Both the position numbers and the translations under genes were made by a program. The notes under the pieces were generated by a model. It was not told the DNA's origin, did not search any database, and saw only the letters and a program-made list of their open reading frames with translations. Shown in pieces: positions 1 through 6,829 of a DNA stretch of 7,637 nt; position 1 is the stretch's first letter; each line of letters begins with the position of its first letter. The DNA is from CAYHZL01 sp964361075 (lineage in GTDB: Bacteria; Bacteroidota; Ignavibacteria; UBA10030; UBA8401): assembly GCA_964361075.1 (NCBI GenBank), contig CAYHZL010000173.1, positions 1 through 7,637 of the forward strand, given 5' to 3'.

Positions 1-20
1 GAGTTACTTAGGAGTTACAA
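1..20 (+). repeat. GTTAC-type intergenic repeat, copy 1 (left edge of window)
   Basis: The sequence GAGTTACTTAGGAGTTACAA holds two direct copies of GAGTTAC, starting at 1 and 12, so 11 bp apart. Its exact 20-bp reverse complement lies at 6830-6849, and a 12-of-14 match to its right half lies at 7065-7078. All copies are intergenic. It may be the right end of another copy of the repeat seen before rpiB, with its body outside the window. That it is a mobile or REP-like end is inference. Confidence 0.6.
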
Positions 21-35
21 TTTCATTTCCTATAC

Positions 36-88
36 AAAAAAAACCGAACATCGTCCTGTGAAGTACCACAGCCTAACAATGTTCGGTT
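36..88 (-). terminator. Rho-independent terminator on the minus strand
   Basis: A perfect 10-bp stem pairs AACCGAACAT (42-51) with ATGTTCGGTT (79-88). An inner 5-bp stem pairs CTGTG (56-60) with CACAG (67-71) around a 6-nt loop. Read on the minus strand, the stem runs directly into eight U (complement of the A run at 36-43), the classic intrinsic terminator layout. On the + strand only CAT then a run of A follows, so it should not stop + transcription. No minus-strand protein gene ends here, so it most likely ends the small RNA called at 36-205. Confidence 0.7.
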
Positions 89-205
89 CATAAAAAAAGC
101 AACCACATACAAAACATTAAAGGCGTAAGTAACTACATTCGTGAATACCGCGTTTACAAACCTTTAACAAAAACTCTATGCGTTGCTCCTTTAGTTAAAA
201 TTTCT
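36..205 (-). ncRNA. Candidate small RNA of about 170 nt, family not recognised
   Basis: A strong promoter candidate (TTGACA, 17 bp, TATATT at 240-212 on the minus strand) and a strong terminator (88-36) bracket about 170 nt with no credible protein. The expected 5' end is near 205. Inside, an AGGAG (190-186 on the minus strand) could be an anti-SD-like or SD-like site, but no ATG, GTG or TTG lies at a suitable distance. AGCAAC at 187-182 can pair with GUUGCU at 103-98. The segment is divergent from the M61 peptidase gene at 336. I do not see SRP RNA, tmRNA or tRNA signatures. 6S RNA is possible by length alone but is not supported by anything seen. The gene call rests entirely on promoter plus terminator geometry. 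Confidence 0.42.
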
Positions 206-221
206 ATATGAAATATAGAAA
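201..221. promoter_or_regulatory. Perfect dyad overlapping the minus-strand -10 box (possible operator)
   Basis: TTTCTATAT (201-209) and ATATAGAAA (213-221) form a perfect 9-bp inverted repeat around GAA. It covers the -10 element of the minus-strand promoter and the expected start site. A repressor bound here would block that promoter. The sequence is AT-rich, so chance is a real alternative, and no regulator is identified. Confidence 0.3.
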
Positions 222-240
222 ACAAGATTTTTGTTGTCAA
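210..240 (-). promoter_or_regulatory. Promoter for the minus-strand small RNA candidate
   Basis: On the minus strand, TTGACA (240-235) is followed after exactly 17 bp by TATATT (217-212). This is a perfect -35 and a five-of-six -10 for primary sigma. It also fits the Bacteroidota pattern TTG-N20-TAnnTTTG, with TATATTTC at 217-210. The start site is predicted near 203-206. Confidence 0.55.
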
Positions 241-274
241 GCAAAAGTTTTTTTCACTTGTTCTTTCTCTTCGG

Positions 275-303
275 TTGATTAGCACAACATATTTTTTTAC
301 ATT
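275..303 (+). promoter_or_regulatory. Weak promoter candidate for the M61 peptidase gene
   Basis: TTGATT (275-280) and TACATT (298-303) are 17 bp apart and lie about 33 nt before the ATG at 336. Each box matches the sigma-70 consensus at only four of six positions, and the AT-rich surroundings make chance matches easy. It is listed because some promoter must sit between the divergent small RNA candidate and this gene, and nothing better was seen. Confidence 0.2.
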
Positions 304-335
304 CAAGAGAAATTTATACAAACCCAAACCATACA

Positions 336-2147
336 ATGAACAAAATATTCGGATTCTTTTTCTCACTCATTGCCGCTACAGTTATGTCAATTGCGCAAAC
401 ACCAACCATCTCATACCATCTTGCAATGCCGAAACCGGCAACGCATATTTTTGAAGTTGAAATTCGCTTCGAACATCTGCCGGCAAAAGAATCTATTTTA
501 AATCTCACCATGCCAGCATGGCGCCCGGGAAGGTATATGATATTAGACTTGGCAGGTGGAATACAAAATTTTTTTGCAGTTGATGTGAAGAACGAATTAC
601 TGCAATCGAAAAAAATTGATAAGGCAGCATGGCAGGTGAACAAAGGAAACGCAACAACTGTTGTCGTTCACTATAACGTCTATGCAAATGAATTTGCTCT
701 CCGCACTCGCGGATTAAACAGCGAACATGCGTTTGTCGATGGCGCCGCAGTTTTTATGTATGCAGAAAAATTCCGATCGCTGGCTGTGCAGCTCACTGTT
801 CAACCATATAATTCCTGGCATGTTACCACCGGATTAGAACATGCGCCCAACTCGCTGCTCACATTCACTGCGCCTGACTACGATTATTTCGTTGACTGCC
901 CACTTGAAATCGGCAACCAACACGATTTTGAATTTATTTCTGAAGGAAAAAAACATATCCTGAGCATGTACGGAAATGGAAACTGGAATGCTGATACACT
1001 CATTCGTGATATTACAAAACTCATTTCAATAAACAAGCAGTTGTGGGGCGATCTTCCATATTCGAAATATGTTTTCATGATCCATTGCACACCAAATGCC
1101 GGCGGCGGCACCGAGCATATCAATTCAACAATTATGGGAGCGAAGCCGTTTATTTTTAAACATCAGGATTCGTATTCTTCGTTTTTAGGATTGGTCTCGC
1201 ACGAATATTTCCACACATGGAATGTAAAACAGTTTCGTCCGAAAGGGATTCAACCGTACGATTATTCAAAAGAAAATTACATCGAAGAGTTGTGGATTGC
1301 GGAAGGCACAACAAGTTACTATGGTCCACTGTTCATGATGCGTGCTGGATTTAAAACTGCGCAAAGTTATATTGATGGTATTCCGGCTATCGTGCAAGAA
1401 GATCGCGCTCGTACAGGAAACGCGGTGCAATCACTCAACGAATCAAGTTACGATGCGTGGATAAAATTTTGGCGTCCATTGCAGAATAGTTACAACGCGC
1501 AGTCAGACTATTACAGCAAAGGAGCGTACGTTAGTATGCTTCTCGATTTGGAAATTCGGCAGCGCTCGCAGAATAAATTTTCACTTGATGATGTAATGGC
1601 AGCAATGTATAAAAATTTTCCTCTGACAAGTTCCGGATACACTGTAACTGATTTTCAAAAAGTTGCCGAACAATGTGCCGGCGTACGTTTGGAAGAATTT
1701 TTTGCCGGCTACGTTCGCGGCACGAAAGCAATACCATGGGAAATTTTTCTTTTCTACGCAGGGTTAGAATTGAAAACAACCGCTGCAGTATCAACACCAT
1801 CGCTTGGCGCTACACTTCAAGATGTTGGAGAGAAGACAAAAATTACACGCATCATTTCAAACTCACCTGCCGAGCAAAACGGACTTGAAGTTGACGACGA
1901 AATTCTTGCATTCAATAGCATCCGCGTTCGTGCGGCTGAATTGAATGAGCGCATAAAAGAATTACACGAAGGAGAGAAAGCAACGCTTACAATTTTCCGT
2001 AATGATATTCTGAAAGAAATAACCATTACGGCTCGTGTGTTCGGAACGTCAACGTACACGATTAAAAAAAATGAGAAACCTACACCATTACAAATTTCCA
2101 TTTATGAATCGTGGCTGAAAGAAAAATGGAACCCTGCTTCAAAATAA
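336..2147 (+). CDS. Exported M61-family metallopeptidase with C-terminal PDZ domain
   Basis: This 603-residue protein is a zinc-dependent aminopeptidase-type enzyme of the M61 (glycyl aminopeptidase) family. Residues 1-20 look like a signal peptide (MNK, hydrophobic stretch, cleavage near A20-Q21), so it probably acts in the periplasm. The N-terminal beta domain has the family motif WRPGRY (62-67). The catalytic part has GGTEH (257-261, E260 in the exopeptidase-type GxxEH position), the zinc site HEYFH (289-293) followed by TWNVK and RP, and the third zinc ligand in AEGTTSYY (E323), 30 residues after H293 as expected. A PDZ-like domain spans about 489-570. The length is typical for M61 plus PDZ. 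The ATG at 336 has no Shine-Dalgarno but gives a complete signal peptide. A hairpin at 2160-2194 separates it from glgA, so it is probably its own unit. Family assignment is firm; the natural substrate is unknown. Confidence 0.92.
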   Translation: MNKIFGFFFSLIAATVMSIAQTPTISYHLAMPKPATHIFEVEIRFEHLPAKESILNLTMPAWRPGRYMILDLAGGIQNFFAVDVKNELLQSKKIDKAAWQVNKGNATTVVVHYNVYANEFALRTRGLNSEHAFVDGAAVFMYAEKFRSLAVQLTVQPYNSWHVTTGLEHAPNSLLTFTAPDYDYFVDCPLEIGNQHDFEFISEGKKHILSMYGNGNWNADTLIRDITKLISINKQLWGDLPYSKYVFMIHCTPNAGGGTEHINSTIMGAKPFIFKHQDSYSSFLGLVSHEYFHTWNVKQFRPKGIQPYDYSKENYIEELWIAEGTTSYYGPLFMMRAGFKTAQSYIDGIPAIVQEDRARTGNAVQSLNESSYDAWIKFWRPLQNSYNAQSDYYSKGAYVSMLLDLEIRQRSQNKFSLDDVMAAMYKNFPLTSSGYTVTDFQKVAEQCAGVRLEEFFAGYVRGTKAIPWEIFLFYAGLELKTTAAVSTPSLGATLQDVGEKTKITRIISNSPAEQNGLEVDDEILAFNSIRVRAAELNERIKELHEGEKATLTIFRNDILKEITITARVFGTSTYTIKKNEKPTPLQISIYESWLKEKWNPASK

Positions 2148-2159
2148 GATATCAATACA

Positions 2160-2194
2160 AAGACAAGTCAAGTTTTAAAAACTTGACTTGTCTT
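2160..2194 (+). terminator. Long perfect hairpin after the peptidase gene, likely terminator
   Basis: Bases 2160-2175 and 2179-2194 form a 16-bp perfect stem with a 3-nt loop, starting 13 nt after the stop codon at 2147. The outer 13 bp spell AAGACAAGTCAAG and its complement. There is no long U run after it (only TCTT, then ACTGCC), so it is not a textbook intrinsic terminator. It may stop transcription from either side or protect the 3' end of the mRNA. Confidence 0.5.
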
Positions 2195-2226
2195 ACTGCC
2201 GTTACCTTTCACTTCCTTTCCTAATA

Positions 2227-2258
2227 ATTGATATTCCGCCAAAAATTACGTACCTTTA
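2227..2258 (+). promoter_or_regulatory. Bacteroidota-type promoter candidate for the glgA operon
   Basis: ATTG (2227-2230) is followed after 20 bp by TACCTTTA (2251-2258), a seven-of-eight match to the Bacteroidota -7 consensus TAnnTTTG with the -33 TTTG-type box at the usual distance. A start near 2265 would give a leader of about 34 nt to the ATG at 2299. The same TTG-N20-TAnnTTT spacing occurs in the minus-strand promoter at 210-240. No sigma-70 pair of comparable quality was seen here. Confidence 0.42.
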
Positions 2259-2298
2259 CTATAGAATTTATACTTTTCTTAATCTTACAAATACATCT

Positions 2299-3774
2299 AT
2301 GTCGAAACCGCTTAATATTTTGTTTGTTTCAAGTGAAGTAGAACCATTTGCAAAAACCGGTGGACTTGCAGACGTTTCCAGTGCACTTCCTCAAATGATT
2401 AAAGAACTTGGGCATGAAATCCGCATTATGATGCCGCGTTACGGTGCAATCAGCGAACGAAAATTTAAATTGCACGACGTTATCCGTCTCAAAGAAATCC
2501 CGATTACCATCGGAGGACATACAAGAGTTGGCAATGTCAATTCTTCTTTTATTTCAAATTTAAAAGCCAAAGTGCAAGTATATTTTTTGGCAAACAAAGA
2601 AATGTTTCAACGGAACGGATTCTATATTAATCCGGACAGCAAAAAAGATTATCATGATAACGATGAACGGTTCATCTTTTTCTGTCGCGGTGTATTGGAA
2701 ACATTGAAACGACTCGGATGGCAGCCGGATATTATTCACTGCAACGATTGGCAGACAGGATTAATTCCTGCATATCTAAAAACAATTTATAAAGACGATC
2801 CGTTTTTTAAAGATGTGAAAACAGTGTTCACTATTCACAATCTCGCATATCACGGTTCGTTCCCCGATACATCGTTCGATAAAACAGGATTGCCCGGGAA
2901 CATTTTCACGATGAACGGCGTCGAATTCTTCGGCAAGCTCAATTTTATGAAAGCCGGTCTCGTGTATGCAGATGCAATTACAACCGTCAGCGAAAAATAT
3001 GCAAAGGAAATTTGTACCAGCGAGGAATATGGCTGCGGCATGGAAGGCATTCTTCAAAAACGAAGATCGCATTTGCACGGCATACTGAACGGTATTGATT
3101 ACAACATCTGGAATCCTGAAAAAGATGATTTTATTTCAAAACGGTACGATATTCATTCTATCGAAGGTAAAACCGAAAACAAAATTGAGTTGCTGAAAAA
3201 ATTCCATTTGGTGTATAACGAAAAAATTCCGGTCATCGGAATTATCACTCGTCTTGTAGAGCAAAAAGGAATTGATTTGATTGAAGAAATTGCTCACGAC
3301 ATGATGAAGTTAGACGTGCAGTTTGTCATGCTCGGCGCAGGCGAAAAACGGCATCAAGATTTCTTTGAATCACTCAGAAAAAAATATCCGAAAAAAGTTG
3401 GCGTGCATTTTGGCTACGATGAAGAACTTGCACACATGATTGAAGCAGGCAGCGATATGTTCTTAATGCCATCGCGATACGAACCATGTGGTTTAAACCA
3501 AATGTATAGTTTGAAGTACGGCACTGTTCCTATTGTGCGTGCGACAGGCGGTTTGGACGACACGATTCAAGATGTCTCAAAAGTAAACGGCACCGGATTC
3601 AAATTTCAAAAGTATGACAGCAAAGAACTTTTCAAAACCATTCAACTCGCAATTAAAACATTTCAAAACCAAAAGAAGTGGGCAAAGATTGTGAAAACTG
3701 GAATGGCAAAAGATTTCTCGTGGGAAGCTTCCGCAAAAAAATATGTTTCTCTCTACAGAAATTTTTTAAAATAA
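2299..3774 (+). CDS. glgA: Glycogen synthase (ADP-glucose type, GT5)
   Basis: GlgA transfers glucose from ADP-glucose to the non-reducing end of a growing alpha-1,4-glucan in the cytoplasm. The 491-residue product is close to the usual length. Signature residues are the N-terminal ADP-glucose loop KTGGLADV (19-26), HCNDWQTG (147-154), TIHNLAYHG, TRLVEQKG (R318 and K323, the usual phosphate-contacting pair), and EPCGLNQ (395-401) followed by YGTVPIVRATGGL. Together they show both Rossmann halves of the GT-B fold. ATG at 2299 was chosen because MSKPLNILFVSSEVEPFAKTGG is the normal family start. An in-frame ATG at 2188 would add 37 residues unlike the family and would begin inside the hairpin at 2160-2194. 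The gmhB-type gene starts 4 nt after the stop, so glgA probably leads a four-gene operon. No branching enzyme or ADP-glucose pyrophosphorylase gene is in the window. Confidence 0.96.
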   Translation: MSKPLNILFVSSEVEPFAKTGGLADVSSALPQMIKELGHEIRIMMPRYGAISERKFKLHDVIRLKEIPITIGGHTRVGNVNSSFISNLKAKVQVYFLANKEMFQRNGFYINPDSKKDYHDNDERFIFFCRGVLETLKRLGWQPDIIHCNDWQTGLIPAYLKTIYKDDPFFKDVKTVFTIHNLAYHGSFPDTSFDKTGLPGNIFTMNGVEFFGKLNFMKAGLVYADAITTVSEKYAKEICTSEEYGCGMEGILQKRRSHLHGILNGIDYNIWNPEKDDFISKRYDIHSIEGKTENKIELLKKFHLVYNEKIPVIGIITRLVEQKGIDLIEEIAHDMMKLDVQFVMLGAGEKRHQDFFESLRKKYPKKVGVHFGYDEELAHMIEAGSDMFLMPSRYEPCGLNQMYSLKYGTVPIVRATGGLDDTIQDVSKVNGTGFKFQKYDSKELFKTIQLAIKTFQNQKKWAKIVKTGMAKDFSWEASAKKYVSLYRNFLK

Positions 3775-3778
3775 GTGA

Positions 3779-4366
3779 ATGGATATTGCAGCATCCGAGA
3801 TCGCAGTATTTATAGACCGTGATGGCACTATCAATGTTGATGTTGATCATCTTTCATCGCCCGAGCAGTTACACTTTATTCCCCGAAGCATTGCAGCAAT
3901 CCGCGAACTTAACGAACTTCAGATTAAAGTTATTGTCATAACAAATCAGTCGGGTATTGCACGCCGATATTTTAGTGAAGACGACGTGCGCGCAGTGCAC
4001 CAAGCGATGAGCGATGAGCTGGCAAAGCACGGCGCTTCTGTAACAGATTATTTTTATTGTCCACATCATCCGAGCGATGGCTTTCCGCCGTACATTCGCG
4101 AGTGCGAATGCAGGAAACCAAAACCGGGCATGTTGCTCGATGCCAAAAAAAAATATCATCTCGATTTACAACACTCATTTGTCGTGGGCGACAAGTGTAT
4201 TGATGTTCAGACAGGCAAAGCGGTTGGTGCGTTGAGCATTCAAGTCTCCACGGGATATGGTGCAGATGAAAAAGAAATGTGCGCAGCCGACCGTGATTAT
4301 TTCGCCGAAGATTTATTTGACGCGGTTCAATTTATTAAAAAAATTCTCTCACAACGAAAGAAATAA
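3779..4366 (+). CDS. gmhB: D-glycero-D-manno-heptose-1,7-bisphosphate 7-phosphatase (HAD family)
   Basis: GmhB removes the 7-phosphate from heptose-1,7-bisphosphate, a step toward ADP-heptose for lipopolysaccharide inner core (or GDP-heptose, depending on anomer). The 195-residue cytoplasmic protein shows all HAD motifs: DRDGT (13-17, D13 nucleophile and D15 acid/base), TNQSG (55-59), K113 in RKPKPGM, and GDKCID (137-142, D138 and D142 for magnesium). The structural zinc site that marks GmhB is complete: CPHHP (C94, H96) and CEC (C109, C111). The histidinol-phosphatase half of HisB has similar motifs, but the length, the lack of a dehydratase domain and the context favour GmhB. It starts 4 nt after glgA with no Shine-Dalgarno, suggesting coupled translation. 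Finding it between glgA and two envelope protein genes fits a lipopolysaccharide role. The other heptose genes (gmhA, hldE-type) are not in the window. Confidence 0.9.
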   Translation: MDIAASEIAVFIDRDGTINVDVDHLSSPEQLHFIPRSIAAIRELNELQIKVIVITNQSGIARRYFSEDDVRAVHQAMSDELAKHGASVTDYFYCPHHPSDGFPPYIRECECRKPKPGMLLDAKKKYHLDLQHSFVVGDKCIDVQTGKAVGALSIQVSTGYGADEKEMCAADRDYFAEDLFDAVQFIKKILSQRKK

Positions 4367-4375
4367 AACTCTGTA

Positions 4376-5584
4376 ATGAAAAATATTTTTCTTCTTTGTT
4401 CAGTTCTCTTCATTCTCTCCGGTTTTATTGGATGCACCGAAGAACCAAATTCCGTCGGCAATACTCTTATTGATGAAAAAGATAAATTCCTGCTTTTCAA
4501 TGATTCACTTTCAACCGTCAGCGACACTACATTTACGGTAGCTCTCGTCAACGGATTCGGCAGCAGCATGCTTGTTGGAAAAACTTCGGATGCAGAGGCA
4601 AAAACATTGCTGAAGTTTGATTACTCCACAATACTCGATTCGCTGCGAACGGCAACTTTTGATACAGCATACCTTCGCATTACAGTAAACTACACATGGA
4701 ACACGCCGCCATCGCAATGCGAAATTCACGAAGTGCTTTCACCGTGGTCGTATAATAGTGTTACAAAAGATTCTCTTCCTTCACTTCAAATAGGAACAAG
4801 CGTTGCCGGAACAATTTCAGACTCTCTTTCATACAGTAAAGAAATATATGTGAAACTTGATACTTCAATCGTCCGAAAATGGATTGCAGCATATCTCGAT
4901 ACAAGCAAGCCACGCTTTCAGGGCTTTGCACTTCAGATAAAAACAGGATCTGTTTCAACCGGCTTCTCAGGAATGTATCCGATGAACACTTCCAGCACCG
5001 TTGCACCACTTCTGCGAATAAAGTTTACATCGAAAAGTGGCAGACGTGATTCACTTGATTTTTATTCTGGTCAATCTACTTTTCTTGCAACAGGAAATTA
5101 TACTACACAACCCTCAATTGAAATTCGCGGCGGTGTCGGTATCCGTAGTAGAATGAGGTTCACATTTTCCGATAACTTGAAACGCACAATTTCCGATACT
5201 CTAAATCCAAAGCCGACAGTCAATAACGCATTGCTCGAATTAACTCAGAACAGCACGGCATCACAACTTGGGGTTGGAACTGCGGATACAATTGTTGCAA
5301 CGCTCGGCATAAAAGCAACGAGTCAAGCGCCAGATACTTCAAACACACAAATTTATGTGTACGGTAAAAGAAATGGAACATCAACAACAAATCCGGTGTA
5401 TGTTTTCGATGTAACTTCAATTGCACAAAGATGGATAAGCGGCATTAATGAAAATGAAGGTATCGTGCTTCGAACTGCGGCAGATAATTCTTCTGTGGAT
5501 CGTATGGTATTCTTTTCATCAAAAGATAAAAATGTGGATGCAAGTAAACGACCAAAATTATATTTAATGTATTCGAAAAAATAA
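4376..5584 (+). CDS. Surface or periplasmic lipoprotein with two DNRLRE-type beta domains
   Basis: This 402-residue protein starts with a lipoprotein signal (MKNIFLLCS, hydrophobic core, lipobox-like F-I-G-C with acceptor C20), so it is probably membrane-anchored. The rest looks all-beta and is rich in Ser and Thr. Two related halves are visible. In the first, residues near 62-110 hold the pattern VG...LLKFDYS...ATFDTAYLRI, and 162-171 read DTSIVRKWIA. In the second, 345-354 read DVTSIAQRWI, followed by SG...NEGIVLRT and a final RPKLYLMY. These are hallmarks of DNRLRE (CBM96-like) domains. In Bacteroidota a lipoprotein family, DUF4270, is often encoded right after glgA; this may be the local equivalent, which is inference. 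It lies 9 nt after gmhB and overlaps the next gene by 1 nt. A link to glycan binding is possible but not shown. Confidence 0.75.
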   Translation: MKNIFLLCSVLFILSGFIGCTEEPNSVGNTLIDEKDKFLLFNDSLSTVSDTTFTVALVNGFGSSMLVGKTSDAEAKTLLKFDYSTILDSLRTATFDTAYLRITVNYTWNTPPSQCEIHEVLSPWSYNSVTKDSLPSLQIGTSVAGTISDSLSYSKEIYVKLDTSIVRKWIAAYLDTSKPRFQGFALQIKTGSVSTGFSGMYPMNTSSTVAPLLRIKFTSKSGRRDSLDFYSGQSTFLATGNYTTQPSIEIRGGVGIRSRMRFTFSDNLKRTISDTLNPKPTVNNALLELTQNSTASQLGVGTADTIVATLGIKATSQAPDTSNTQIYVYGKRNGTSTTNPVYVFDVTSIAQRWISGINENEGIVLRTAADNSSVDRMVFFSSKDKNVDASKRPKLYLMYSKK

Positions 5585-6825
5585 TGCGAATGAAAAAAAT
5601 TTTCCTTTCACTTTTTGTTGCCTCTGCATGTCAACTTCTTTTCGCTTCGAATGGTTCAGTCTATTCGAAGTACGGCATCGGAGAAATTTCTGAATTCATC
5701 AGTGGACGAAGTGTTGGTGTCGGCAGTTCCGGCATTGCATTGCTTGGTGAAGCATTTATCAATCAGACAAATCCAGCGGGACTATCAACTATTTCCCGCA
5801 CACTCTTTGCAGGGCAATATCAATACAGCGGAAATGCGATGAGTGATGGAGCAACAAAATCGTTTTTGAATTCCGGAAATCTTCTTGGTATGGCGCTCGC
5901 ATTTCCTGTCTATACACCGAAAGGAATTGTTGTCGCGCTCGGCATTACACCATACAGTTCCGTTGGCTACTCATTCAAATTAAATGAGACGAGATACGGC
6001 ATTCAAACGGAACAAGCATTCACCGGGAGCGGCGGAGTAACTTCGGCACAAATTAGTCTTTCATACAATCCCATAACAGACCTTAATGTTGGACTGACGG
6101 CACATTATCTTTTCGGCGCAATTCACAACGACCAAGCATTAACCTATACCGGCACAACTTATTTTCAGAGTGAGTATAATCAAAAACTTTCGTTGAATGG
6201 TTTTGCAATCACGCTCGGAGGAATTTATTCCGGTATTGATAAAGCATTGAATCTTTCTTCAACAAAAAATGTTAAACTGGGCGTAACAATTTTTTCCGGC
6301 AGTTCGCTTTCAGCATCGCGCCAAGTGGTATCCGGTTTAATTACCGGCAAAGATACAACAACGCTTGCCAATCAATCTGTTGCCATTCCCTTTAGTGTTA
6401 CGGCTGGGATAGCATGGCTGCGAAATAATACAATTTTTACTGCGGATGTTCGGTTTCAAAATTGGGATAGCTTCAAAATGTTTGGCGTTCATCCTGCGGA
6501 ACTTCAGAATAGTCTTCGTGTTGGTACAGGAGTAGAATTTTTGCCAACGAAAGAATATTTCGAGTCGTATATTGAACAAATAAGTTATCGCATTGGCGGA
6601 TATGTCAATCAGACAAACATACGACTCAAAGGTCAATCTATTAATGAATATTTTATTTCCGGCGGTGTTGGATTACCGCTCGGACTTGAATCGCGTTTCA
6701 ACATCGCTCTCGAATACGGTATTCGTGGAACAACTACCTCGTCCCTCGTAAAAGAAACAATCACACGATTGACATTATCAATTACCGGCAGCGAGATGAT
6801 GTTTATTCAATCACCAATTGAATAA
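5584..6825 (+). CDS. Predicted outer-membrane beta-barrel protein of the YSRYG type
   Basis: The 413-residue product has a signal peptide (MRMKKIFLSLFVASACQLLFA, cleavage near A21) and then many alternating amphipathic strands with Gly and aromatic residues, as in outer-membrane barrels. After cleavage it reads VYSKYGIGE, then RSVGVGSSGIAL and INQTNPAGLS. This arrangement is familiar from FadL-like or PorV-like Bacteroidota proteins that begin YSRYGxGD. The exact role (lipid or hydrophobic transport, or a structural barrel) cannot be told from sequence alone. The start overlaps the stop of the lipoprotein gene as TAATG (5582-5586), a translational coupling arrangement; a second in-frame ATG at 5590 would shorten the signal peptide by only two residues. 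It is the last gene of the cluster. Partnership between this barrel and the lipoprotein just upstream is plausible, but is inference. Confidence 0.78.
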   Translation: MRMKKIFLSLFVASACQLLFASNGSVYSKYGIGEISEFISGRSVGVGSSGIALLGEAFINQTNPAGLSTISRTLFAGQYQYSGNAMSDGATKSFLNSGNLLGMALAFPVYTPKGIVVALGITPYSSVGYSFKLNETRYGIQTEQAFTGSGGVTSAQISLSYNPITDLNVGLTAHYLFGAIHNDQALTYTGTTYFQSEYNQKLSLNGFAITLGGIYSGIDKALNLSSTKNVKLGVTIFSGSSLSASRQVVSGLITGKDTTTLANQSVAIPFSVTAGIAWLRNNTIFTADVRFQNWDSFKMFGVHPAELQNSLRVGTGVEFLPTKEYFESYIEQISYRIGGYVNQTNIRLKGQSINEYFISGGVGLPLGLESRFNIALEYGIRGTTTSSLVKETITRLTLSITGSEMMFIQSPIE

Positions 6826-6829
6826 TTTT

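Noticed and set aside
36..88. Riboswitch or attenuator for the peptidase gene
   Set aside because: The U run lies on the minus strand only, and the + strand start predicted for the peptidase gene is downstream of this hairpin.
117..179. Minus-strand 20-codon reading frame preceded by AGGAG
   Set aside because: It would have to start with ATA, which is extremely rare as an initiator; the peptide has no recognisable features. The AGGAG was kept only as a note in the small RNA entry.
154..366. Minus-strand open frame of 70 codons overlapping the start of the peptidase gene
   Set aside because: It spans the proposed minus-strand promoter, overlaps a well-supported gene and shows no domain or plausible composition.
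2188..2298. Longer glgA starting at the in-frame ATG at 2188 (37 extra residues)
   Set aside because: The extra residues do not resemble any GlgA N-terminus, the ATG lies inside the hairpin at 2160-2194, and the start at 2299 gives the standard family beginning just after a promoter candidate.
3779..4366. Histidinol-phosphatase (HisB-N) instead of GmhB
   Set aside because: There is no dehydratase domain or his gene nearby, and the neighbours encode envelope proteins; the zinc-loop cysteines alone would not decide, since both families share them.
5615..5842. Open frame within the barrel protein gene in another frame
   Set aside because: It lies wholly inside a well-supported gene, and its product has no family features.
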